Shown here: positions 34,835 to 43,403 of the stretch, one piece after another
Layout of the letters: every line of letters begins with the position of its first letter
Numbering within the stretch: the first letter of the stretch is position 1
NCBI RefSeq assembly: GCF_025244725.1
Contig: NZ_CP104203.1
Span: 806,001 to 870,000 of the forward strand
Source of the DNA: Chryseobacterium oranimense
GTDB taxonomy: Bacteria; Bacteroidota; Bacteroidia; Flavobacteriales; Weeksellaceae
Direction of reading: 5' to 3'
DNA length: 64,000 nucleotides
Notes under the pieces: generated by a model
What the model saw: the letters and a program-made list of their open reading frames with translations, nothing else
Database searches by the model: none
Told to the model about the DNA's origin: nothing
Position numbers and translations under genes: made by a program

Positions 34835-35028
34835 AATAACAGCTTGTATTGCAATGCAATATTTTTTGCTAGCAGAACTATATTGCTGGCATTTCTTTCT
34901 TATAATGGGTATATAATTCACTTTTATACCTTACGTCAAATATGCGTCATATTCCCTGTATGTAATTTGTATTCAATCTGTTATGGATTGAAGTGTCTTT
35001 GATGTGGCATTTTTTTACTTGTGGGTTC

Positions 35029-35036
35029 TAAATTTG
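35029..35036 (+). promoter_or_regulatory. Promoter -7 box of the first fibre-like gene
   Basis: TAAATTTG matches TAnnTTTG exactly, 83 bp before ATG 35120. The flanking TTTTACTTGTGGGTTCTAAA has a counterpart at 38505-38526 (TTTTACCTGTGAATTCTAAG), where the box is degraded to TAAGTTCG. Confidence 0.5.
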
Positions 35037-35119
35037 CAGTGTCCAATTTGAACAAGAAAAAAATAAAACTTATCTCGCTTTCAAGTTGCGATTCTAATTA
35101 CACAAAAAAAATTAAACGG

Positions 35120-36364
35120 ATGAAAAAAACATTAATTCTATTGGCAACAGCCTTTACAGGTTTTGCTTTTTCGCAAGTTGGGATCAATACTCCCAATCCT
35201 AAAGCTTCATTAGATATTCAGAGTAAAGGAAATACATCTTCCACTAAAGCTATGAAAATTAACAATTCCAATAATACGGAAATGGTTACGGTTACTGATG
35301 CGGGATGGGTAGGAGTTGGAGCTGTTGTTCCAAAATCAAATTTGCAGGTTATTGGTGATGAGATGAGGCTGGGAGGACCATCTTCTCAGACAGGAACAGT
35401 GGCCAATCCAATTGTAAGGATTCACTCTAATGCTAACACAGATGATGCTGGAGGTTCTTTGTTTTTTAGCGAAAATGCTCAGGATTTTGGATATTATATT
35501 AAGCACAATACTGCTTCAGGAAATATAGGAGGAATGGATGGCTTAGCGATGGGAGCAGCACAGGCAGGGAAATATCCATACAATCCTGCAAGACCCGGGA
35601 TTTTTATTGCTGATAATCAGTATATAGGTTTGGGAACAGCAACTCCTCAAATGATGTTTCATATTGACGGAGCAAGGGATAATAATATTAATTCAGCACC
35701 CACACCCGCCCAGCAGGGAAATGATGTTGTGGTGAACGCTTCCGGAAATATTGGAATTGGTACTGTGAGCCCTGGCAATAAGCTGGATATCAGGTCCGCT
35801 GCAAATGGAGCTGTTAGAATAGTGGACGGAACCGAAGGTGCAAATAAAATATTAACGTCAGATGCCAATGGAGTGGCTACCTGGCAGAGAGCAGCTTCTA
35901 ATGTTGCTGTTGGAGCATTAGGTGCCGGCTATGATCTTCCTTTTTCTCAATTCTCTGAATACAGATATACAGGCTCTACGATTACTTTGCCACCAGGTAA
36001 GTGGATGATCACTGTTTCATTATTGATAGTGCCAAGTGGAGTTTTGACAATAAATGACTGGATCTTTGTGAGGAGCACTTTTTCAGAAGACAATTTAACA
36101 ACAATTGGGCAGGCGGGAGTTCAGTCTCCCGATGTAATAAGACCTACATTAATGAGTTTTCAAATGACCGGACCATTTGGCGGCGGACAGAAATACAATG
36201 TGGCTACCGGATCTGTACAGATCAATAATAAATCAGCGACAGCTAAAACTTACAGGTATGTGGTGGGCAATACCCAGGCCAGCAGTACAGTAACCGGTGC
36301 TCAGATAAGTAAAGTTGGAGGAAGTTGGTCTGAAAATGCCATTTACGCTATTTCTGTAAACTAA
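35120..36364 (+). CDS. Secreted fibre-like protein, QVGINTPxP family, copy 1
   Basis: 414 residues from MKKTLILLATAFTGFAFSQ. The mature protein starts QVGINTPNPKASLDI, the common start of many flavobacterial surface proteins that resemble phage tail fibres. Repeated (V/I)G(I/V)GTxxPxxxLxI units continue through the central region, forming a likely trimeric beta-structured stalk. Residues about 75-225 (QVIGDEMRLGGPSSQ through GNIGIGTVSPG) are almost the same as in the next gene, while the C-terminal 170 residues differ. No T9SS sorting domain is seen. The 33-codon GTG-initiated upstream extension is not needed. Confidence 0.8.
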   Translation: MKKTLILLATAFTGFAFSQVGINTPNPKASLDIQSKGNTSSTKAMKINNSNNTEMVTVTDAGWVGVGAVVPKSNLQVIGDEMRLGGPSSQTGTVANPIVRIHSNANTDDAGGSLFFSENAQDFGYYIKHNTASGNIGGMDGLAMGAAQAGKYPYNPARPGIFIADNQYIGLGTATPQMMFHIDGARDNNINSAPTPAQQGNDVVVNASGNIGIGTVSPGNKLDIRSAANGAVRIVDGTEGANKILTSDANGVATWQRAASNVAVGALGAGYDLPFSQFSEYRYTGSTITLPPGKWMITVSLLIVPSGVLTINDWIFVRSTFSEDNLTTIGQAGVQSPDVIRPTLMSFQMTGPFGGGQKYNVATGSVQINNKSATAKTYRYVVGNTQASSTVTGAQISKVGGSWSENAIYAISVN

Positions 36365-36598
36365 TTATTATCAATTCAACATTTTCAAAACCTTGTTTTT
36401 TTTAATACCATCCGTTTTCTCAACGAGTATTAATAATTTTTATTTGATTAATATTTAAATTGTTAAATTATCATTAATAATTATATTATTAGTGTTAATT
36501 TCAATGATAAATGTCTTTTCGATAGAAATAATCATTAATTGAGTGGTAAATTTTATGTTGAAACTAATTATATTTACGTAACCAAAAAACAAATAATC
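36365..36598. other. AT-rich spacer between the fibre-like genes
   Basis: No gene is visible. It does not resemble the leader of the first fibre-like gene, so only the coding cassette and not the promoter was shared between these two copies. Confidence 0.4.
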
Positions 36599-36670
36599 AT
36601 GAATACTCAAAAGAATGAAAAGTCTTTCTTTTTATTCTCCCTAACCGGTATTTTCTATAATCCGGAATAA
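36599..36670 (+). CDS. Possible 23-residue leader peptide
   Basis: Short frame MNTQKNEKSFFLFSLTGIFY then NPE and a stop, ending 22 bp before the start of the second fibre-like gene. A box TATATTTA (one mismatch) ending at 36576 lies upstream. It may be translated as an upstream ORF controlling the downstream gene or be chance. Confidence 0.25.
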   Translation: MNTQKNEKSFFLFSLTGIFYNPE

Positions 36671-36692
36671 TTATCACATTATATAAATAGCA

Positions 36693-38180
36693 ATGAAAAA
36701 CAAAATTATTACCTGCTTATTTATTCAAATAGGCACCTTCACATTGGCTCAGGTAGGGGTCAATACTCCGGCTCCTCAAGCAACCTTTGACATCGCAGCC
36801 AAAAACACAGCAGGAACTTCTACAGGAGTAGACGGGCTTCTGATTCCGAGAGTGGACAGGCAGAGAGCACAATCCATGACCGGAGTAGCTGCTTCTACTT
36901 TAGTGTATGTAAATAATGTGGCGACAGGGACGGCCACGGGAACAGCCATTAATATTGATGCAGTAGGGTATTACTATTTTGACAGTAATGTCTGGAATAA
37001 AATGGATTTTACAGGACAAAATATTTATAATACGAATGGTACTCTCAGCAGTAATCGTACAGTGAGCCAGACTGACAAAAATTTAGCATTCACAATTGCT
37101 GCTTCTGCAGGAACCAGCCATTTTACCGTGGATGACACGACTTTGAATGTAGATGCTGTGAATAATAGAGTCGGTATTGGGACGAACGTACCTAACAGCG
37201 ATTTACAAATTGTAGGCAATGAAGTAAGAGTAGGAGGGCCATCCTCTCAGACAGGAACGGTTGCCAATCCTGTTTTAAGAATTCATTCAAATGCAAATAC
37301 AGACGGTTCCGGAGGTTCCTTATTGTTTAGTGAGAATGCACAAAGTTTTGGATATTATATAAAGCAAAATACGGAAGGAGGAAATACATATGGTAATGAT
37401 GGTCTGGCGATAGGATCAGCACAGGCAGGGAAATATCCATACAATCCTGCAAGGCCTGGGGTTTTTGTCTCGGACGTTCAAAATATAGGTTTTGGTACAG
37501 CTACCCCACAAGCGATGTTTCATATTGACGGGGCAAGGGATAATAATATCAATTCAGCTCCAACGTCTGCTCAGCAGGCAAATGATCTGGTGGTGAATAC
37601 TTCCGGAAATGTTGGAATAGGAACTATAGCGCCTACGGAATCTTTAGATACAACGGGGAGAATAAGAGTCAGAACGACAGATGTTGCAAATGGTGCAACA
37701 GTTATTTCTCCTTTGTATGTTGATCCCAATGGAGTGGTTGTGAAAAATTCTCCATCGGCTAGATTCGGAACTCTTACCTATTTTGATTCTGGAAGTGTTG
37801 GTGCAGGTGTAACCGGACAGATTACAAATACTTTGGTAAACGGAGTCCTCTATAAAGCTATTGTATATGTGCAGGATGGTTGTGCAAATATTGGTGTTGC
37901 GGAATATTATGTATATAATCAGTCTTTAAATCTTTTTTATTCCATCAATGGGTTAGGCGGTATGTTGACAGGAGGAACGACGTCTAAATCTCCCAATTTT
38001 AATCAAGCCTCACGAAGTACAATTGTAACGACCTGGACGGGAAAAGGAAATTGTGCTGGAGGGGGAACAGGCATCGCTTTTAATTACACATTAACAGTTT
38101 CCGCGCCTGGTATATTAGAAGTTACAAATAATGGGGATACAAGTTTGAATTACAGATTGGTATTAACGGCAATCAACTAG
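36693..38180 (+). CDS. Secreted fibre-like protein, QVGVNTPxP family, copy 2
   Basis: 495 residues. Signal peptide ends FTLAQ and the mature start is VGVNTPAPQATFDI. The N-terminal 150 residues carry LLIPRVDRQRAQSM and YYYFDSNVWNKM, a segment common in this secreted family. Residues about 170-320 (LQIVGNEVRVGGPSSQ to NVGIGTIAPT) match the central cassette of the preceding gene at roughly four residues in five. The C-terminal 170 residues are a different beta-rich domain with two cysteines (QDGCAN, KGNCAGGG). Probably a surface-exposed adhesin-like or structural protein; function unknown. Confidence 0.8.
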   Translation: MKNKIITCLFIQIGTFTLAQVGVNTPAPQATFDIAAKNTAGTSTGVDGLLIPRVDRQRAQSMTGVAASTLVYVNNVATGTATGTAINIDAVGYYYFDSNVWNKMDFTGQNIYNTNGTLSSNRTVSQTDKNLAFTIAASAGTSHFTVDDTTLNVDAVNNRVGIGTNVPNSDLQIVGNEVRVGGPSSQTGTVANPVLRIHSNANTDGSGGSLLFSENAQSFGYYIKQNTEGGNTYGNDGLAIGSAQAGKYPYNPARPGVFVSDVQNIGFGTATPQAMFHIDGARDNNINSAPTSAQQANDLVVNTSGNVGIGTIAPTESLDTTGRIRVRTTDVANGATVISPLYVDPNGVVVKNSPSARFGTLTYFDSGSVGAGVTGQITNTLVNGVLYKAIVYVQDGCANIGVAEYYVYNQSLNLFYSINGLGGMLTGGTTSKSPNFNQASRSTIVTTWTGKGNCAGGGTGIAFNYTLTVSAPGILEVTNNGDTSLNYRLVLTAIN

Positions 38181-38323
38181 ACATTCAGTGCATAATTATG
38201 TGTTTTGCTTAAATAGCCCTGTTTTTTATCATGAATATTTTTGATTCCAACTTCAAATAGACATCATGCTGATTTTAATGTACTGTAATTTAACTCGTTG
38301 CGTATTGATGTGTATTTGAAGTG

Positions 38324-38442
38324 ATAGTCTTTGTTTCGAATAATAATACATTTGTCAGGAAGTAATTCTTTTTTCACTTTTTTCATCCTTAAAAAGTGTT
38401 TGTGTTTTAATGGCAGGGGGAAATTTTATTCCCCTGCTTTTC
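38324..38442 (+). ncRNA. Candidate small RNA B, diverged copy of A
   Basis: Homologous to 34718-34834 and ends in a perfect GCAGGGG/CCCCTGC hairpin followed by TTTTCT. Its promoter box is the weaker TGTATTTG (38311-38318). Compensating changes keep the terminal hairpin paired although its sequence differs from copy A. It is followed by a remnant of the fibre-gene promoter region but by no fibre gene. Confidence 0.4.
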
Positions 38443-38609
38443 TAATGAAACCTGCTGAATCTTGAGATATTATTGTAAGTAAATACCCGGTGCCAGGGTT
38501 GTCTTTTACCTGTGAATTCTAAGTTCGGAGTCTTATTCAGGCAGGAGGCAGTTGATTGAAGGAAATAATTTCTAAATATTCTACAAATTAATAGGTAAGT
38601 ACAACCGGA

Positions 38610-38828
38610 TTAACCTCAATAATAGATAAGCTTAGACATGGCACATCATTATTACAGAATGATAAGTTTGACATCTTGGATATGTTCAGACTCAATCAGA
38701 TCAAATGGTAAAAAGATTATCAAATAAAAAATAAGCTTAACAGTACAGAATTAGCTGCTCATTTCAAAGTGAGCAGAAATTCTGTTACAAGTTGGACGAA
38801 AATATTTGGCTTATGCCAGAATCCTTAA
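38610..38828 (+). pseudogene. Broken HTH gene remnant (transposase- or regulator-like)
   Basis: A single frame reads ..IDKLRHGTSLLQNDKFDIL..LNQIKW, meets a TAA at 38709-38711, then continues KDYQIKNKLNSTELAAHFKV, SRNSVTSWTKIFGLCQNP and stops at 38826. The second half is a textbook helix-turn-helix (STELAAHFKVSRNSVTSW) like those of IS transposase first ORFs. No start codon, intact partner or inverted repeats were found. Probably the decayed end of a mobile or regulatory gene. Confidence 0.4.
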
Positions 38829-38933
38829 ATAATAGATAAAAAACACATATCCGAAAAAAAATAAATTATTTATGATATAATGAGAATATCGTTATATTTA
38901 ATATACAAAAAACTATGAAATATTTTTATAAAT

Positions 38934-40370
38934 ATGCTTTCCCTCAACATGTTTCCCACTTTTAAATTTAAGATAATACTCTTATTTTTTCTCTTTCTTT
39001 TCTTATTTTTTGATGCTCAGGATTATTCTTTTCTGCCGGAACCTATGAAAACAACATCCGAATATAAAAGGAAGGGTGATTTTGAAGGAGCCTTGAAATT
39101 TAATACCCATGCACTTACAGAATCCGAAAATAATGGAGATATAAAAGAAATTATTTTGGTGTATACCAATATAGGAAGTATTCTCTGCAGTTTTAGCAAG
39201 CATAAAGAAAGCCTGGAGTATCTGGACAAGGCAAAAAAAGAATTAAGCAGCATCAGTTCTCCTTTTCTTACTGCAAATCTATATAATGAATACGGTAGAA
39301 ACTATACCCGGTTAGGGTTATTTGGGCAGTCCAATACTGCTTTTAACAAGGCGGAACAATACATCAGGAAGATATCAAATGAAAAGCAAAGAAAATTTCT
39401 TCTGTTTTATAATTATTCCTGGAAACGTACAAACTTTATAAGAGCTAAAGACGTTGATTCTTTACATCATGTTGAGAAGAAAATGCTGGCTATAATGCCC
39501 GGTACGCTGACCTATACAAGAATAGCAGATGGTTTTATTGATAAAAAGATTCATTTGGATTCTGCAGGCTATTATATGGATAAGGCGATTCTCAATTTCA
39601 ACACGGCAAGTATTTCTGAAAAAGCGGTAGCACTTTTTAGTTATGGAGATCTTTACAATGCCAAAGGAGATAAAAGAAAAGCTTTAGAATATTATTTGAA
39701 GACTGTTGATATTTTTGAGCAGACGAAAAATAAACCTGCCTTACTTACGGTATATGATACAATTTCCAGTGTTTACAAATCATTTCATGAGATTGAAAAA
39801 TCAAATGAATACCTGAGAAAATACACTGTTTTAAATGATAGTCTGAATAAAAATGAGAAAGAAGCAGTCAATCTGGCCGTTAATAAACTGATTGAACTGA
39901 ATCATGAAGAAAAAGATCAGGAGAGGAAAATATTCTATCTGATCGTTTTCTTAATTGTTACGGTCTTTATAGGGCTGACATATTTTATTCGGAAAATCTA
40001 CCTTAAAAATGAGTTGAAAAAAGATAAACTGCTTGAGAAAAAAACAATTGAAGCTGAGACCCTTAAATTAAAGGTAAATGACTCATTTGATGAAATTATA
40101 CAGCTTATGGAAAGCCGGAGCCCTCTATTTCTGAAACGTTTTAAAGAAGTATATCCCGAGTTTTATGAAAAATTGCTGAAACATACTTCTGAGCTTACAG
40201 AGCATGATATTAAGTTCAGTGCTTATCTTAGATTAAACCTGACCAATAAAGAAATCTGCCAATATGAAAACATTAGTTTGAGAGGTGTGGAGACCAAGAG
40301 GTACAGGCTTAAGAAAAAATTGAAACTGTCGCAAGATGTAGAGCTTCAGAAATGGATATTGGACCTGTAG
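38934..40370 (+). CDS. TPR - transmembrane - HTH regulator
   Basis: 478 residues. A signal/anchor helix (residues 7-27, ending FDAQ) is followed by a periplasmic TPR domain at about 35-305 with repeats such as LFSYGDLYNAKGDKRKALEYYLKTV. A membrane helix lies at about 324-343 (IFYLIVFLIVTVFIGLTYFI), then a cytoplasmic coiled coil (about 350-385), and a C-terminal LuxR/GerE-like HTH (ELTEHDIKFSAYLRLNLTNKEICQYENISLRGVETKRYRLKKKL in outline). This is a one-component membrane-bound transcription factor plan common in Bacteroidota. It may control the fibre-like genes just upstream. ATG 38949 is an alternative start. Confidence 0.88.
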   Translation: MLSLNMFPTFKFKIILLFFLFLFLFFDAQDYSFLPEPMKTTSEYKRKGDFEGALKFNTHALTESENNGDIKEIILVYTNIGSILCSFSKHKESLEYLDKAKKELSSISSPFLTANLYNEYGRNYTRLGLFGQSNTAFNKAEQYIRKISNEKQRKFLLFYNYSWKRTNFIRAKDVDSLHHVEKKMLAIMPGTLTYTRIADGFIDKKIHLDSAGYYMDKAILNFNTASISEKAVALFSYGDLYNAKGDKRKALEYYLKTVDIFEQTKNKPALLTVYDTISSVYKSFHEIEKSNEYLRKYTVLNDSLNKNEKEAVNLAVNKLIELNHEEKDQERKIFYLIVFLIVTVFIGLTYFIRKIYLKNELKKDKLLEKKTIEAETLKLKVNDSFDEIIQLMESRSPLFLKRFKEVYPEFYEKLLKHTSELTEHDIKFSAYLRLNLTNKEICQYENISLRGVETKRYRLKKKLKLSQDVELQKWILDL

Positions 40371-41035
40371 CAGAAATATATTTTAGAAACACCAGAACTA
40401 AAGAATCTGGCGTTGGGTAAGTCTTTACTGCACCGGACTTTGTATAAATAAGATTCTCCCGCATTCCCCGATTGTGGCTAAAAACCTGAACAGAATAAAT
40501 ATTGTAATTTCATTTCAGCTTCGTTTTAATTTTATTCTACCTCTTTATAAAGAGAGCCTATAAGACAAATAATGGTTTAGGGTAGTAAACATAGTGTTTT
40601 ACACATAAGGCGTGTAGTCATTTTAAAGGCTTCCGGACTTTGAATTTTCATGTTCACACTATTACATCATATTAGTATTTAAGTTGATCGTTTCGTAATT
40701 ATTTGTGGTTAGAGTATAAAAAATGGTAATTATAAACCATGATTTACTTCGTTTTTAATAATGAAAAGTGTTCTTTTTACATTTTTTTTACAACCAAAAT
40801 GAAAAAAAAATCCATTCTTCTTATCATAATATTTATTCAAAAAAAAATCATCAATTTTTGGATGTCAGGATATCGCAATTAATTGTGAATTCATGTTTTA
40901 TGAAATTGCTAAGTGTAAAATGAATGATAACCTTATCATATTTTTTATACAATTGATATCATAAAAAATCGATATGTAATGCATTGATAAGCAGTAGATA
41001 ATGAGAGATTTATTTTTTTTATTCGGATGAATTTT
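40371..41035. other. Long gene-free region upstream of the sugar locus
   Basis: About 660 bp without a gene. Palindromes are present: CTCTTTATAAAGAG at 40541-40554 and ATGATAA-CC-TTATCAT at 40924-40939, the latter about 100 bp upstream of the regulator promoter. CCAGA/TCTGG (40392-40410) is a weak hairpin after the TPR regulator. Confidence 0.45.
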
Positions 41036-41065
41036 TATATTTGTAATGTTACCAAAATGTTAACG
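41036..41065 (+). promoter_or_regulatory. Promoter and candidate operator of the sugar regulator
   Basis: TATATTTG at 41036-41043 matches TAnnTTTG exactly. Directly behind it, ATGTTACCAAAATGTTAACG (41046-41065) contains ATGTTA twice with an 11-bp period and GTTA/TAAC in inverted orientation. The site covers the expected transcription start, as an autorepressor operator would. Confidence 0.5.
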
Positions 41066-41070
41066 AACTA

Positions 41071-41796
41071 ATGAATCAGAACTTTATCCATACCTATGTC
41101 TCTGTAGATTGTGTTGTCTTTGGATTTGACCATGAAAACAGGTTGAATATATTACTTGTACAACGCCACGTTGATGATGTACCATTGGAAAAACAAATCA
41201 AACTTCCAGGCAGCTTGATTTTCAGTGACGAAGATGTAGATGATGCTGCACAAAGAGTACTTCATGAACTTACAGGGATTAAAAAAATGGTTCTCAAACA
41301 GTTCAAATGCTTTGCAGACCCTATGAGAGCAAGCAATGTACATGATATCAAATGGATGGATCAGGAATATAAGCATCATATAGACAGGATCATTACAGTG
41401 GCCTACCTTTCCCTTTGTAAAATAGATCATAAGATCAACAGCACAAAATATGATACCGTAGACTGGTACCCTGTTGATGAGGTTCCGGTACTGCCTTTTG
41501 ATCATAACAAAATTATCAATGAATCATTGATGGAGATCAGAAAATGGATTGAGTCCGATTTTTCCATTATTTTTGAGCTGCTGCCGAAAAGATTCACCAT
41601 AAGACAGCTCTATCAGCTTTACAGCGCTTTAAATGAAAAGAATATTGATATAAAGAATTTTCATAAAAAAATATCTTCATTCCCCTATATTGTTCCCTTG
41701 GATGAAATTCAAAAAGATGTATCACACCGTGCGGCAAGATATTACAGATTTGACGCTAAGATTTACAAGAAAAACAATACAAAACTTATAAAATAA
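41071..41796 (+). CDS. Nudix-type transcriptional regulator (NrtR/AraR/XylR-like) of the xylose locus
   Basis: 241 residues. An N-terminal Nudix-fold domain (about 8-150) is joined to a C-terminal winged helix (about 165-235, RFTIRQLYQLYSAL). The Nudix box is degenerate: GSLIFSDEDVDDAAQRVLHE followed by LTGI keeps the glycine and one glutamate but has RVLHEL where catalytic enzymes have REUxEE, so hydrolysis is unlikely. In Bacteroidota such proteins (for example AraR of Bacteroides thetaiotaomicron) bind sugars and repress pentose genes. Its position 15 bp before xylB makes xylose or xylulose control a strong inference. Confidence 0.85.
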   Translation: MNQNFIHTYVSVDCVVFGFDHENRLNILLVQRHVDDVPLEKQIKLPGSLIFSDEDVDDAAQRVLHELTGIKKMVLKQFKCFADPMRASNVHDIKWMDQEYKHHIDRIITVAYLSLCKIDHKINSTKYDTVDWYPVDEVPVLPFDHNKIINESLMEIRKWIESDFSIIFELLPKRFTIRQLYQLYSALNEKNIDIKNFHKKISSFPYIVPLDEIQKDVSHRAARYYRFDAKIYKKNNTKLIK

Positions 41797-41811
41797 CCCC
41801 TTCATAAAATT

Positions 41812-43296
41812 ATGTACTTACTAGGCTATGACATTGGCAGTTCTTCTGTGAAAGTTTGTCTCATCGAGGCATCCAGTGGAAAAGTGATTGCTTCTGAATT
41901 TTCTCCCAAAAAAGAAATGAAAATCACTGCTATCAATCCCGGATGGGCTGAGCAAAATCCGGTCGACTGGTGGACCAATCTGAAATTGGCACATGAAGCT
42001 GTTATGCATGAATCCGGAGTACATGCTGAAGATATTAAAGGAATCGGAATTACCTGGCAGATGCATGGTTTGATTCTGGTAGATAAGGAACAGAATCTGT
42101 TAAGACCGTCCATTATCTGGTGCGACAGCCGTGCTGTGCCTTATGGTGAAAAAGCTTTCAAAACCATAGGAGAAGAAAAATGTCTTTCTCATCTGTTGAA
42201 TTCACCGGGAAATTTTACAGCGTCAAAGCTGGCATGGGTAAAAGAAAACGAACCTGAAATTTTTGAAAAAATAGACAAAATCATGCTTCCCGGAGACTAT
42301 ATTGCCATGAGACTTTCGGGGCAGATAGGAATGACCATTGAAGGATTGTCAGAAGGGATCTTCTGGGATTTTAAAAACAACTGTATTTCAGAAGATATCA
42401 TTAACTACTATGGAATTCCGAGAAGCTTTTTCCCTGAAATTGTGCCTACATTTGGTATTCAGGCAACAGTTTCCAGAACTGCAGCTGAAGAATTAGGCTT
42501 AAAAGAAGGTACACCTATTTCATACAGGGCAGGAGACCAGCCCAACAATGCGCTTTCTCTTAATGTCTTTAATCCTGGCGAAATTGCCTCTACAGCAGGA
42601 ACTTCGGGAGTGGTCTATGGAGTTCTGGACCAGTTAGAGTATGATAAATTATCAAGGGTTAATACATTTGCCCATGTCAATTACACACCGGAACAGATCA
42701 GGCTGGGAGTTTTATTGTGCATCAACGGAACCGGTATTTTGAATTCCTGGCTAAAGCATAATTTCGCCACCTCACTTTCTTCTTACGGAGATATGAATGA
42801 TATGGCCTCACTTTCACCTATCGGGTCAAAAGGATTAAGTATTATTCCTTTCGGAAACGGAGCGGAAAGAGTTTTGGAAAATAAAGATACAAGCTGTTCT
42901 ATTCACGGAATTAACTTCAATATCCATTCAAAAGGTGATATTCTTCGCGCAGCCCAGGAAGGTATTGTATTCTCTTACGAATACGGAATGGATATCATGA
43001 GAAATATCGGGATGGATATCCAGGTGGTCCGTGCAGGAAATGCCAATATGTTTTTAAGTTCAATTTTTCGCCAGTCGCTATCCAGTGTCAGCAATGCGGT
43101 TATTGAACTTTATGATACCGATGGAGCGGTAGGAGCAGCAAGAGCTGCCGGAATGGGAATAGGATTTTATTCAGATTCCCGAGAAGCATTTTCTTCACTT
43201 GAAAAAATAGCGGTGATAGAGCCAGAACACGAAAAACAAGAACAATATTTAGAAGCTTATGCCAGATGGAAACATCATCTTAACGAAATAATCTAG
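41812..43296 (+). CDS. xylB: Xylulokinase
   Basis: 494 residues, FGGY-family kinase of normal length. Phosphate-1 motif GYDIGSSSVKV is at residues 4-14. WQMHGLI, with the substrate-binding MHG, is at about 82-88, and IWCDSRA and GDYIAMRLSG follow. The catalytic Asp is in YRAGDQPNNAL, with the ATP-binding TAGTSGVVYG after it. It phosphorylates D-xylulose to xylulose-5-phosphate, which enters the pentose phosphate pathway. It lies between the regulator (15-bp gap) and xylA. Other FGGY substrates are possible but the neighbours decide for xylulose. Confidence 0.94.
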   Translation: MYLLGYDIGSSSVKVCLIEASSGKVIASEFSPKKEMKITAINPGWAEQNPVDWWTNLKLAHEAVMHESGVHAEDIKGIGITWQMHGLILVDKEQNLLRPSIIWCDSRAVPYGEKAFKTIGEEKCLSHLLNSPGNFTASKLAWVKENEPEIFEKIDKIMLPGDYIAMRLSGQIGMTIEGLSEGIFWDFKNNCISEDIINYYGIPRSFFPEIVPTFGIQATVSRTAAEELGLKEGTPISYRAGDQPNNALSLNVFNPGEIASTAGTSGVVYGVLDQLEYDKLSRVNTFAHVNYTPEQIRLGVLLCINGTGILNSWLKHNFATSLSSYGDMNDMASLSPIGSKGLSIIPFGNGAERVLENKDTSCSIHGINFNIHSKGDILRAAQEGIVFSYEYGMDIMRNIGMDIQVVRAGNANMFLSSIFRQSLSSVSNAVIELYDTDGAVGAARAAGMGIGFYSDSREAFSSLEKIAVIEPEHEKQEQYLEAYARWKHHLNEII

Positions 43297-43322
43297 GACA
43301 ATTACAACAGTATTTTTCATCC

Positions 43323-43350
43323 TCTTACTGACTTTTTAGAATCAGTGAGA
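43323..43350 (+). other. Hairpin in the xylB-xylA spacer
   Basis: TCTTACTGA pairs with TCAGTGAGA (one G-T pair) around ten bases. There is no T tract, so it may tune message stability or processing between the two genes rather than end transcription. Confidence 0.4.
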
Positions 43351-43403
43351 AGGGAATCTCTACGCAAAAAATAAAAAAACAAATTAAAAATAATCAAATA
43401 AAT

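Noticed and set aside
35021-35119. GTG-initiated 33-codon N-terminal extension of the first fibre gene
   Set aside because: It would bury the signal peptide and its GTG precedes the predicted promoter box; ATG 35120 gives a normal signal sequence.
40392-40410. CCAGA/TCTGG hairpin as terminator of the TPR-HTH regulator
   Set aside because: Only five base pairs with a nine-base loop and no T tract.
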